From the NCBI RefSeq assembly GCF_029784165.1, contig NC_073695.1, positions 161,994,684 through 162,058,683 on the forward strand: a stretch of 64,000 nt of DNA. The letters run 5' to 3'. The first letter of the stretch is position 1. Every line of letters starts with the position of its first letter. This stretch comes from Wyeomyia smithii (lineage: Eukaryota > Arthropoda > Insecta > Diptera > Culicidae). Below the pieces are notes generated by a model that saw nothing but the letters and a program-made list of their open reading frames with translations, was not told the origin of the DNA and ran no database searches. The position numbers were made by a program, and so were the translations under genes. Below, piece by piece: positions 32,210 through 42,473 of the stretch.

Positions 32210-32777
32210 TCCGAATAAAAAGAATGTTTTGCAGTTCCACTTTAATCACGATGATTTATGCTTCGCGTCGGAGAATAAGCACTAAAAGTTACCGGGACCT
32301 GTGTATAAGTTTGTGGCTCAGTGAGACACCGGATAATATGTCGATTGATTACGCTCACTCCAAACAAGCTACATAATGTCCGTTCAAAATTCCATGTATC
32401 ACCAACAGCCGTAGTAACTCAGAATCTCACCACATATAATCTTATGTATGTGATCTCATCCAGTTGTCAATAGTGAGGAAAAACAAAATTAAAAATCATC
32501 AGAAGCAAAAGATCAGAGACAATAGAAAGGAGGTCTATGGCGTTATGATTTTGTAACCATTTAAAAAATAAAATACCGTGAAGATTTTTGGAATTCAATG
32601 TTTTGTTTTTTGTTATATTCTAGTTTCATTTCTTTTTTCGCATTTTGCTATTGCTTAATCACAATACTTCCCATTTTCTAAGACAAATTTGACATGCCAA
32701 ACATTCTTATGTTCGATTGGAACGAGTTTTGACAGTTCGATTGGAACTTTTCAGTGACAGTCGTCAAAACTTTAACC

Positions 32778-33012
32778 GCAGACAGACGTCCAAGCAAGAA
32801 CAACATTGATCAAAATTTCCGTGTAAATTTTCAAAATAAATTGCGTTATAAATCACTTGTACACTAGCGCCGCCTGGTGACCTTATCGCTACAATACATT
32901 TTTTTTTCGCTGGTGCACGAGGCTGGCGGTACTGGTAGCGCTATCTGGTTACAGATTGCTACTACAAAAAAACTTTACACAAGTTTGGAACTCAGCTTGG
33001 ACGTCTGTCTGC
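32778..33012. mobile_element. 235-bp MITE at the right end of the ISL2EU-like element
   Basis: GCAGACAGACGTCCAAGC at 32778 is mirrored by GCTTGGACGTCTGTCTGC ending 33012, an 18-bp perfect inverted repeat. Inside, TAGCGCCGCCTGGTGAC and GTAGCGCTATCTGGTTAC form a second inverted pair. Non-coding; target duplication not evident. Confidence 0.85.
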
Positions 33013-33308
33013 GCGTATCTATTATGTTTGGGCCTTAACTCTGTCCGACCGAATACTGTTTGACTTTTTTTTCTCGGTTCACGTGAGAAATCCCTTTCAG
33101 TGGAAGCGGGTGTTACCTTCTACTCTATTTAGCATAAAAAAGTATGAGCGTGCTATATTTTGTTTGTTATCAGGTTGTAGTTCTATTTACATTGTTGTTT
33201 ACATTATTACGGCAGTTTAAAAGTCTCGGGTTTGAAAGATACAAGCATTTTGATAGTTTATTTGTGACTTTCGGATAAAAACGAAACCGTCTTGTTTTAT
33301 ATTTGAAT

Positions 33309-33742
33309 ATGGATTCGACATTTCGTTATGTTTACAGTTGTGAAGCGATGCGAAAAATACAGCTAAAAATGTGAGTACTTATAAATGTGTAATTACTTGT
33401 TTAAATTACGTTAGTTTTTGGATTACAGTACTTCGATAAAATATATATAAACGATTAACTTTTGTTAATTTTAGAATGATTGTTACAGTCTATTTTGTTT
33501 CTTTTTGATTTACCTATTTTATTACTGTTTGATTCTAGGGTTTGATTCACTTCAAAATTAAACTATTAAAAGAAACCATGAAAAAGTGTTACTTTGCGAA
33601 TTCATGCGTAAAACATTATTTCTTCAAATCGGGTCTAAACATGTAACTCTGAGAAAAAGTTAAAACCTGAAAAATTGTATTTGTAATTCATCAGTTTTCA
33701 CCCTTGCAGACCAGCGTCCGCCCATCTCCATTTACATGCTAG
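33309..33742 (+). CDS. Possible first two exons of an unknown gene
   Basis: The ATG at 33309 opens a 62-nt frame (MDSTFRYVYSCEAMRKIQLK) ending at a consensus donor (AAAAAT|GTGAGT, GT at 33371). A strong acceptor (TTTTCACCCTTGCAG ending 33709) precedes a 33-nt open segment ending at a good donor (GCTAG|GTGAGA, GT at 33743). The two join in frame (…KI then PASAHLHLHA). I recognise no protein. The paired splice signals make this more than chance, but small exons in AT-rich DNA are easily misread. No continuation was found before the MITE at 34189. Confidence 0.25.
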
Positions 33743-34188
33743 GTGAGAACCTGTCAAGCATATCAGTTATCTCAAGCAACTCTTCAATTTTGTAACCCTT
33801 CCATAGATTCAGATTTTAATAAATTAGATTTTATGAGGCGTTTTTGCTTCAGATATAAACTAGACCATACAGCGTACTGGTTTCTTCTGCTCAGCCATGT
33901 CCAAACCACGCTCTGTACTGATGGCATATTTGAAACACAACACGGTGTGTATTGCGACTACCACTGAGTGTCGCCACATGCAAAGCTACAGCCGAACCAC
34001 CGGGGCCAGTGTCCGTGCTATAGTTTCGGCACGGGTGTTTCAAACTTCGGCAACCACCGTAGTCGAGGGCTTTAGCTTCGTAGAAACACCGGAGGCGAGT
34101 GTTCCAACTTCGTAAAAGCACCGCCACACAAGTTTGCTGGTTTGCCAGAGGGGTCAGCTGTACCTAGAGTGAAGCATTGCGAAGAAAT

Positions 34189-34460
34189 AGCATCAGCTAT
34201 ACTGCCGCGCATAGCATGTCAGTCCCATTTACATTTCCAGCAAGCCGAGAAAAACGTGTTTTTGTATGATTTCATACCGTTGCTTCTAATGAGATGGGAC
34301 AATATGTTTGGATGTTTTCCCGAAGCTATTCAAAACAAAGTTGTTAAGTCCATCTATTGTTACGAGACTATGCATAGCTAGGCACCATTTCCGCGTATCA
34401 ACTCAATTTTGGTAAAAATGCAAATGGGATTGACTTGCTATGCGCGGCAGTATATGCTAT
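34189..34460. mobile_element. MITE with ~45-bp inverted repeats
   Basis: CTATACTGCCGCGCATAGCA near 34197 is mirrored near 34437-34457 by TGCTATGCGCGGCAGTATAT. Similarity continues inward (GTCAGTCCCATTTACATTT against AAATGCAAATGGGATTGAC). The 79-codon open frame across it is a by-product of the repeat, not a gene. Confidence 0.75.
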
Positions 34461-34734
34461 GGAGCGCTTTGCGTGTAGTGTTATATTAGTATGGAAAACA
34501 AAATAAAGAGAAAGAAGAAGAAATAGAGGCAAACAGATAAACTCTGTGAGACTCGAACTTAAAGGGTACATCGTACCTTATAAATTTATTGTTTTTAAAT
34601 TGAGCTACTATTGAAGGGTCTACTACGAAAGGCTGAAACACGAAAGGCTGAAAGCTACATAAGGCTGAAAACACGAAAGACTGAATCACGAAAAGCTGAA
34701 AAATCATAAGGCTGAAATTCACACCGCCTACGGC

Positions 34735-34925
34735 CGACTAGATTGTCCGAGATGTATGCTGTCCTTACTCGCTATCGCTCGTTCGGACTAAACTAGGGGA
34801 TCACCCCTACGAGTCAGTAGACCTGGGAAAACGAACGAACCTATACAGAGGTGATTTCTGCGGGGGGGCTGCCCCCCCGCAGAGCCCGGCGCACACTCGC
34901 GGCCTTTGGCCGTTTCGCCCTGAAT
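34735..34925. other. GC-rich hairpin-forming island inside the MULE-like element
   Basis: A GC-rich block in AT-rich surroundings, directly inside the left motif array. It contains short inverted repeats: GCCTACGGC, GGGGATCACCCC, GCGGGGGGGCTGCCCCCCCGC and GCGGCCTTTGGCCG. There is no open frame of note and no match that I recognise. It could be a subterminal structural element or captured DNA. Confidence 0.5.
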
Positions 34926-35164
34926 CATCTAGGAAACGTGTACAAGAGTCAAGTGTGTATAGATTCAAATGTTACCGAAAATTAATTTTCCATTGCACAA
35001 ACCAGTTACCGTGAAGGTGCCATATTCTGCGCAGTTTAGACAATTTCAAAAGTTCAACCCTAGTTCGCAGATTTTTTACGTGCATTCAAATAAATAATAG
35101 GTCCCACATGTTGTATGACTTTCGAAAATACAGAAAAAAAGTTAGACACATGTACAGCCAAAAA

Positions 35165-36233
35165 TAGGGTTTGCAATATTCCCGGAAATAGATTTACCGG
35201 GAAACGGGAACGAAAAATCTCATTTCTCGGGAGTTCCCGAGAACCGGGAATGGAAAAAAATTTTTAGCAAAAATGAGATTTCAAATAAAGTTTTTTAATG
35301 AAAGGTATTGAACAATTGATTACAATTTCATTATTAGTTCGCATGAAAAATTTTATTTATTTTATATTTTATTTATTAAAGTTCACTCCAGAAATTCATG
35401 ATTGATTTTTGTAGCCAATGTTAGCAGAAGAGTAGGTTTCAGGGTTTTTATGCCGTCGAACAATCGCCTCAAATTCGCTGACAATTTTCCGTTAAACCCA
35501 AATAATGTAATTCCCTTCTGTAAAACTTTGCTTAAGAGCGCTGAATCACCGTTGGTGTCTGATTTCTAGAATACTTCTAAATCACCGATCCCAGTTCTTG
35601 CTACATTTCATTAGAAACTGAAGAGACCAATACTTTTAGTTTGTTGAAGAGTGTTTGACAGGCAGGTTTTAGAGCATTTGAATGCATATGAAATAATGTG
35701 ATATCGCGGCCACGACCAGAGTTACACTGACTGAGTTTTACTAATTTATTTATTTCTGGTCGCATTGATTTACGGGTTTCAATTTTTTTTATCAATTTAC
35801 AGGTTTCAATTTTTTTTGTCAATAAACGAAGAAAAAATCAAGCAACTATCCGCTTAGTAGTAAACTCACTAGCAAAAAAAGACTAGCAGAAAAATAACAT
35901 AGATGAAGACAATATTTCTCAATTTTTCGTTTACTGAATAAGACAGCAGAAATTTTTGACAAATAATTTAAGCAATTAATTTGATATAACACGGCAAGCA
36001 AATATTGATCGTCATTTCAAGCAAATATTTGCTTCGTATAATGCACACTTTAAAGCTGCTTCACACTTCTACGACGTAATTTTCCTGTTTTGATACGATA
36101 TTTAGTTTTCTTTCAATATTGTATGGAAAATTTTTCGAGGAACTCGGGAATCCCGGGATCCCGGGAATCAATATGTCTATTCCCGGGATCCGGGAATCCC
36201 GGGAAAAGGTAATTCCCGGGATTGCAAACCCTA
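35165..36233. mobile_element. 1.07-kb hAT-like element, target duplication GCCAAAAA
   Basis: The left end TAGGGTTTGCAATATTCCCG and right end CGGGATTGCAAACCCTA are inverted repeats. The 8-bp repeat GCCAAAAA flanks both sides exactly (35157-35164, 36234-36241). Both subterminal regions are arrays of CCCGGGA/GGGAATC motifs. No transposase is seen; non-autonomous. Confidence 0.88.
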
Positions 36234-36270
36234 GCCAAAAACAACAGTATGAGAAGAAAATTTTTGTTTG

Positions 36271-37503
36271 GTGCCTAATTCTACGCACTTGCTTGAGCAT
36301 TTTCCTAATCCTGCGCAGTTTTGTTCCTAATTCTGCGCAGCCAAAAAATAACATTGATTGTTTTAACAAAATTGTTTATTTAAAAGGAAAGTAATTTAAA
36401 CATTTTCTGTAGAAGTTTTTCCATCATTTGAAGCCTTCGTTAATGTTTGTTTTTGGCGCTTCTCTTGTACTAACTGCTTTTTCTTTTCACGTGCTACGTT
36501 TCACCTTGCAAAACTCAGTGGTCTGAAAAGAAACGTGCGATTTATGGCCATCTATGAAAAGTAAAATGGGAAGAGCTACCTTGTATCGCAGTAGCCATGG
36601 GTGGAGAACATTTTTTAAATATTCATAAAAAAACTCATGCCACCGATACATTTTTCTCAATAGACCAGCCATCCGGAGTACTATTGACGATTTCTGCCGG
36701 CAGACGGGTTCCAACGAAACTAGGTCGCCCAATCGATTTAAGGTAATGTGCCACAGATGTCTTTAACCTCTGAGAATCCACCCGAAATCCAGCTCTCGCT
36801 ATCTGAATAATTCAATCGACAATCCGGCCTTCCTCTTGCGTTGTGAACGCTTTTGGCCTCCCGCAACGCGTCGCAGAGTTCAACTAAACACCAGCTGAAA
36901 ACTTTGCACGAAGTGTGCTTTCGAGAATCCCATATTTCCTTGCGGCTCGGCGTATGGAAAAGCCCTTTCTTACCTTGTCCACATTCGCAAGCATTTTGTT
37001 CTTATCATATTGCATGTGCTTCCGCCTCGCCTAATTTTGCCAGAATTCATCTCTGTAAAACTGCGCATAGTTAGGAACACAAAAAACAAATTTGGTGCGT
37101 AAATCTGCGCAATATTTTTTTGCACTTTTTCAGTACTATGCGCTACTTAGCGTGAGCTAATATTTCATTTTACCTAAATCATGACTAATACTAACTTTTA
37201 TTACCAACTACGATGTTTGTTTAAATCGTTGCACTCGTTTTAAGAGGAAATGAATAAAATTATTTCCTGCCGTTGTCTTTTCGTTACTACGAACAAAGGT
37301 GTTTGCGACGTTGATCGTATTGACAATTCAGATTTTTTTTTCTTTTATTCGCATGTATTCTTGATATTATTGTGACCACTGACACAGAATCAATAATTCT
37401 ATTTAAGAAAAATAAAATATTATGCTCATAGTTACAAAAAATACAATAAAACATAAGTATAACAAAAATTGCGCAGAATTAGGAACTGCGCAGAGTTAGG
37501 CAC
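36271..37503 (-). mobile_element. Decayed pogo-like transposon
   Basis: GTGCCTAATTCTACGCAC at 36271 is roughly mirrored by GCGCAGAGTTAGGCAC ending 37503, and several further copies of CCTAATTCTGCGCAG lie inside each end. Between them are remnants of a pogo/Tigger-type transposase on the minus strand. A SINE inserted exactly in the right terminus duplicated its last 12 bp, so the right boundary is ambiguous. Confidence 0.6.
36487..37060 (-). pseudogene. pogo/Tigger-type (DDE_1) transposase remnant
   Basis: On the minus strand, shifted frames show a psq-like helix-turn-helix (IRRAARKYGILESTLRAKF near 36920-36970), then GRPKAFTTQEEG (~36830-36860), and finally the DDE_1 core block LPILLFIDGHKSHVSFQTTE (~36510-36575), where D of DGHKSH is the second catalytic aspartate. 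Stops and frameshifts separate the blocks, and the CENP-B-type middle is missing or scrambled. Dead gene. Confidence 0.75.
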
Positions 37504-37767
37504 AACAACAACAATATCGCACGCTAGCCTGGGGGGCTAATGCGGTCTCGATCAACTAGATTAGTTGAGAGAATTCGTTATCGATATTGTTTGCGGCACA
37601 TTTTGCATGTTGAAGGATAAGTACAACGATACACCGTGCCCCAGTGCTGAGTCGAGAAAATTTCCAGCTCGAAAAGATCCTCGACCTGATCGGGAATCGA
37701 ACCTGATATCACAACCGTGTGTGAGAGCTAGCCGACCGACATCGCTAACCACAAAACCACGGGGACC
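37504..37767 (-). repeat. tRNA-derived SINE, target duplication AGAGTTAGGCAC
   Basis: On the minus strand the 5' end reads like a tRNA: TGTGGTTAGCGATGTCGG holds the A box and GGTTCGATTCCCG the B box, about 45 nt apart. The body includes AGCTGGAAATTTTCTCGAC, seen in mosquito tRNA-SINEs as I recall them, and the 3' end is a short (TTG)n run. The 12-bp repeat AGAGTTAGGCAC flanks it exactly (37492-37503, 37768-37779). Length 264 bp, apparently complete. Confidence 0.85.
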
Positions 37768-38371
37768 AGAGTTAGGCACGGTAACGGTAATACTTAAACA
37801 TTGAACTCTGTTACCTTATAATGGTTTGTTATCCATGTGTCCGAATTTCTCAACGATTATGATTCAAGTTACAAAAGTTTCAGCCTTTCATGTTTCAGCC
37901 TTTCGTTCATTCAGCCTTTTGTGGTTTCAGTCTTTTGTGCATTCAGCCTTTCGAGTTTCAACCTTTCGGGTTTCAGCCTTTTGAATTTCAGCTTTTCGTT
38001 ACTAACCCACTATTGAATAGCAAAACTTTTCTCGAAAGTAAACCAACATAGTTTGAAAACGATGAAAACGAATGATTGTTGAAATATCCATGACGTTGGA
38101 CGAATAAACTTCTTATTGTAACCAGATTTGTTCCAATCGGCATTGGAGGTTTGAAGTGTTGGAGGTTATCTTTTTATTTTTATTTTATTTTATTCGTCGT
38201 CAATCATAAGTAGACCATATTGTTTACAATTCGTTCTTAACTGGCAAATCTTGAAAAAAATATTTCCTTAAGTGTTATATCGATTAATTCACAATATTTG
38301 TTAAAGCATGACATCATTCTGTTGAGGGGTTCATTTTGGCCATAGTTTGTTCTTTGATTGCCTCTCTATCT

Positions 38372-38480
38372 GCCCCGCAATTGTCCTGTACACTAAACAG
38401 CCGGCTGCGAAGTCTGTGTATAAAAAAACAGAAGGTCAAATTACGAATCGGAATGTAGCACCAAGGCTTTGTTTTTTACC
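38372..38480 (+). repeat. Dispersed repeat shared with 28976-29090
   Basis: GCAATTGTCCTGTACACTAA, then GAAGTCTGTGTATAA and GTAGCACCAAGGCTTTG match the 3' part of the SINE-like repeat at 28860-29095, with about 75-80% similarity by eye. A duplicate is at 40353-40461 within the tandem unit. Confidence 0.5.
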
Positions 38481-39320
38481 GTATCCAATTTATGGACGAG
38501 TTTCTTGTGACTAAAACCTAGCCACTTTCTTTGATCCACAACTTATCTGGTTTGTTTCATAAAGGTCGCAAACAGAGCAGACAGTATAATTACCTTTAAA
38601 CTATCTTCGCATAACTGTTTCCTAACGATAAGTGTTGCTTCAGGGTATCCGACAACTTCGGCAGCAGTTTTCTTTGGCAGGTTTTCTACATCATTCTATT
38701 GCACAACCCGTCGAAGAAAACTGCTACCGAAATAGTCCGATACCCTACTTTTCCCATTTTTTTGTCATAATTATCAATTATTTATTACCCCTTTTCCCGC
38801 GGGTGATGCCATATTGTATCACCAGTCGTCTAAACTTTAATTACAATTCATCAACTATACTTGAAACTATGAACGATGAAACTATCAAATAGGGTTCGAG
38901 AACAGATCGATTTTCAATGTGCATCACAATTGGAGAGTAATGAGAGTTCGTGGACCTTTTTTCGACGTAAAAATTGATTTTTCCGCAGGGAGATGGTTTA
39001 CAAGAAGAATGTGTAACAAGAGGGTATAAAAATATAGGTTTGTTTAAAAATTACGTACACATTTTTAAGAGAAGGGAGAAGTTTCAAACATATGTGATAA
39101 AACGAGTAAGTAATATGCAAATAGCGCGACATGCAAGAAAATTATTAAATTTATTGTGTAAAATGAGTATGATTAGAGTTTAATTCAGAATGATGAGCAT
39201 TTCCATTGCATAGCATGGTTCAAAAAAGGACACTTCAGGACATCAGTTAGCCCCCACACAATCAATAAAATGAACGTGACTGTTATGCGACTATTTTCGA
39301 CATAGGACAACACAAACGGG

Positions 39321-41301
39321 TTCTTTTATTCGCATGTATTCTTGATATTATTGTGACCACTGACACAGAATCAATAATTCTATTTAAGAAAAATAAAATA
39401 TTATGCTCATAGTTACAAAAAATACAATAAAACATAAGTATAACAAAAATTGCGCAGAATTAGGAACTGCGCAGAGTTAGGCACAACAACAACAATATCG
39501 CACGCTAGCCTGGGGGGCTAATGCGGTCTCGATCAACTAGATTAGTTGAGAGAATTCGTTATCGATATTGTTTGCGGCACATTTTGCATGTTGAAGGATA
39601 AGTACAACGATACACCGTGCCCCAGTGCTGAGTCGAGAAAATTTCCAGCTCGAAAAGATCCTCGACCTGATCGGGAATCGAACCTGATATCACAACCGTG
39701 TGTGAGAGCTAGCCGACCGACATCGCTAACCACAAAACCACGGGGACCAGAGTTAGGCACGGTAACGGTAATACTTAAACATTGAACTCTGTTACCTTAT
39801 AATGGTTTGTTATCCATGTGTCCGAATTTCTCAACGATTATGATTCAAGTTACAAAAGTTTCAGCCTTTCATGTTTCAGCCTTTCGTTCATTCAGCCTTT
39901 TGTGGTTTCAGTCTTTTGTGCATTCAGCCTTTCGAGTTTCAACCTTTCGGGTTTCAGCCTTTTGAATTTCAGCTTTTCGTTACTAACCCACTATTGAATA
40001 GCAAAACTTTTCTCGAAAGTAAACCAACATAGTTTGAAAACGATGAAAACGAATGATTGTTGAAATATCCATGACGTTGGACGAATAAACTTCTTATTGT
40101 AACCAGATTTGTTCCAATCGGCATTGGAGGTTTGAAGTGTTGGAGGTTATCTTTTTATTTTTATTTTATTTTATTCGTCGTCAATCATAAGTAGACCATA
40201 TTGTTTACAATTCGTTCTTAACTGGCAAATCTTGAAAAAAATATTTCCTTAAGTGTTATATCGATTAATTCACAATATTTGTTAAAGCATGACATCATTC
40301 TGTTGAGGGGTTCATTTTGGCCATAGTTTGTTCTTTGATTGCCTCTCTATCTGCCCCGCAATTGTCCTGTACACTAAACAGCCGGCTGCGAAGTCTGTGT
40401 ATAAAAAAAAAGAAGGTCAAATTACGAATCGGAATGTAGCACCAAGGCTTTGTTTTTTACCGTATCCAATTTATGGACGAGTTTCTTGTGACTAAAACCT
40501 AGCCACTTTCTTTGATCCACAACTTATCTGGTTTGTTTCATAAAGGTCGCAAACAGAGCAGACAGTATAATTACCTTTAAACTATCTTCGCATAACTGTT
40601 TCCTAACGATAAGTGTTGCTTCAGGGTATCCGACAACTTCGGCAGCAGTTTTCTTTGGCAGGTTTTCTACATCATTCTATTGCACAACCCGTCGAAGAAA
40701 ACTGCTACCGAAATAGTCCGATACCCTACTTTTCCCATTTTTTTGTCATAATTATCAATTATTTATTACCCCTTTTCCCGCGGGTGATGCCATATTGTAT
40801 CACCAGTCGTCTAAACTTTAATTACAATTCATCAACTATACTTGAAACTATGAACGATGAAACTATCAAATAGGGTTCGAGAACAGATCGATTTTCAATG
40901 TGCATCACAATTGGAGAGTAATGAGAGTTCGTGGACCTTTTTTCGACGTAAAAATTGATTTTTCCGCAGGGAGATGGTTTACAAGAAGAATGTGTAACAA
41001 GAGGGTATAAAAATATAGGTTTGTTTAAAAATTACGTACACATTTTTAAGAGAAGGGAGAAGTTTCAAACATATGTGATAAAACGAGTAAGTAATATGCA
41101 AATAGCGCGACATGCAAGAAAATTATTAAATTTATTGTGTAAAATGAGTATGATTAGAGTTTAATTCAGAATGATGAGCATTTCCATTGCATAGCATGGT
41201 TCAAAAAAGGACACTTCAGGACATCAGTTAGCCCCCACACAATCAATAAAATGAACGTGACTGTTATGCGACTATTTTCGACATAGGACAACACAAACGG
41301 G
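39321..41301. repeat. Second unit of the 1981-bp tandem duplication
   Basis: The near-identical second unit. It brings a second copy of the SINE and a second right terminus of the MULE-like element (ending 39989). The right junction is CACAAACGGG|TTTTGATTTT. A two-base TT microhomology is present at the breakpoints. Confidence 0.95.
39485..39748 (-). repeat. tRNA-derived SINE, duplicate copy
   Basis: Identical to the SINE at 37504-37767, produced by the 1981-bp tandem duplication and not by a second retrotransposition, since its flanks are also duplicated. Confidence 0.85.
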
Positions 41302-41481
41302 TTTTGATTTTCCATGTTTCACGAACAAAGTTTACTATTTTATCATTTTTTTAAAAGCTTGAGATGATTCTAAACAGATTCCCATGAAAAAGTCAAAATC
41401 ATAAAAAATCGATATGGGATGGATATGCGAAGAGCGACATGTCGATTTTCATGTTTCGCATTTAAGTATACTGATGCGGAT

Positions 41482-41820
41482 TAGTGATGGGAAAGTTATC
41501 GATATTTGTCGTTAATATCGATAATTGTTTCATATCGATAAAATCGTAAGACTTCAGCGCTAACGATAATTATCGATAAGTCGCAGGCGGCAGTTCAGGT
41601 GGCACAAAGTATGCGAATTATTTCTTGCACTTGCTGAATATCATAAAGTAGTTATCCAAAACAGCCAATTATTGTTCCCAATTCTCGACTGGCCAAATAG
41701 ACTTCGGTAAAATTCACAAGTGAACAAACATTATCCTTGCTTTTGCAATAATTTATCGATAATATCGATAAAAGCATGGATACTATTGTTGACGATTTTG
41801 CCCGATATTTCCCATCACTA
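41482..41820. mobile_element. 339-bp inverted-repeat element with TAGTGATGGG ends
   Basis: TAGTGATGGGAAAG at 41482 is mirrored by TTTCCCATCACTA ending 41820. The interior has many TATCGATA motifs. The ends look hAT-like, but the flanking 8-mers do not match (ATGCGGAT against AGGACAGG), so the target duplication is lost or the class differs. Confidence 0.65.
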
Positions 41821-41821
41821 A

Positions 41822-42075
41822 GGACAGGCTCACTCTCGAGGTGTCACACAATTCGTGGGAAAGAGCTCCTCTGTTTAACATGAAAAATCATTTCACGAAT
41901 TGACCTGACGCTAAGAAAGAAGTAGTCGCATTTGTAGTTGCAGGACCGATGATGGACAGGCTCACTTCCTCAGAGTCTTACAATTAGTGGGAAAGAGCTC
42001 CTCTGTCTAACATGAAAAATCATTTCACGAATTGACCGGACTTTTATGTAGCAGTAGTCGCATCAGAAGTTTGCA
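41822..42075 (+). repeat. Two tandem units of ~132 bp
   Basis: Units starting GGACAGGCTCAC at 41822 and 41954 share GGGAAAGAGCTCCTCTGT, AACATGAAAAATCATTTCAC and AATTGACC, then diverge into AGTAGTCGCAT. A minor local duplication; no coding potential. Confidence 0.75.
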
Positions 42076-42473
42076 GTATAAAAAAACCCTTCGGTTTTTT
42101 TTCCCGGTTCTGGGAAGATTGTGATCTACTTTGTCGGATCACAATTGACTTTTGGTCACTGGGCCAGCTAGGATTAGACACAACACAAAATATTGTCATT
42201 TTCGTGAATATTGTCAGTAAATGTCTAGATATAAGATAAATGTCAGTCCTCCACGCCTGCGTGTTTAAGGGATGTTTATTCTATACCTAGTAGCCCTGAG
42301 TTGGTGTCCCGAGATATATACATACTTTTCTGAATATTATTCATTTTCAATGTTTGCTTTCTCGTTGCATGTAAAATATTTGTTAATTTATTTTAGGTTC
42401 AGGGAGAATTAAACATAGTATTAAGGAAATTCAGTTAGAAGTGTAAGTCGTGCATGCAACTAAACAGTGTACA

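Larger units (their letters stand above)
25423..32776. mobile_element. ISL2EU-like DNA transposon (THAP, YqaJ nuclease, DDE transposase)
   Basis: A 7.35-kb element bounded by long inverted repeats: GACTGTCACTGAAAAGTTCC at about 25438 is mirrored by GGAACTTTTCAGTGACAGTC near 32742-32761. Similarity continues through GAACATAAGAATGTTTG and, after a nested MITE (25524-25950), through GGGAAGTATTGTGATT...GCAATAGCAAAATGCG. Inside are a THAP zinc finger (plus), a YqaJ-type nuclease (plus) and a DDE_Tnp_4 transposase (minus). A DDE_Tnp_4 transposase together with a YqaJ nuclease is the known signature of ISL2EU elements. MITEs and a SINE have since inserted. The outermost bases and target duplication are not certain because MITEs abut both ends. 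Confidence 0.8.
34616..38008. mobile_element. MULE-like element, 9-bp target duplication, AAAGGCTGAAA arrays
   Basis: The left end is GGGTCTACTACGAAAGGCTG; the right end is CAGCTTTTCGTTACTAACCC. Each end continues as four to eight spaced copies of AAAGGCTGAAA (left 34628-34712; right, as TTTCAGCCTTT, 37878-38000). A perfect 9-bp repeat ACTATTGAA flanks it (34607-34615, 38009-38017). A 9-bp duplication points to Mutator-like elements. Nested inside are a hAT-like element (35165-36233), a decayed pogo-like transposase and a SINE. No MULE transposase is seen. Confidence 0.75.
37340..39320. repeat. First unit of a 1981-bp tandem duplication
   Basis: Positions 37340-39320 and 39321-41301 are the same sequence at an offset of exactly 1981 bp. 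All open frames repeat at this offset. The only difference I noticed is at about 38427 versus 40408 (an A-run followed by CAGAAGG versus AAGAAGG). The unit starts within the pogo-like remnant, includes the SINE and the right end of the MULE-like element, and ends in flanking DNA, so it is a duplication of already assembled repeats and not a transposition. Confidence 0.95.

Noticed and set aside
34142..34381. 79-codon plus-strand frame as a gene
   Set aside because: It overlaps the inverted-repeat MITE at 34189-34460 and is explained by it.
37680..37767. A functional tRNA gene
   Set aside because: Only the 5' part is tRNA-like (A and B boxes); it is followed by a SINE body, a (TTG)n tail and a target duplication, so it is a SINE head, not a tRNA gene.
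37565..37804. Plus-strand 79-codon frame (and its duplicate at 39546)
   Set aside because: It is the antisense of the tRNA-derived SINE; the protein-like look comes from the SINE sequence.
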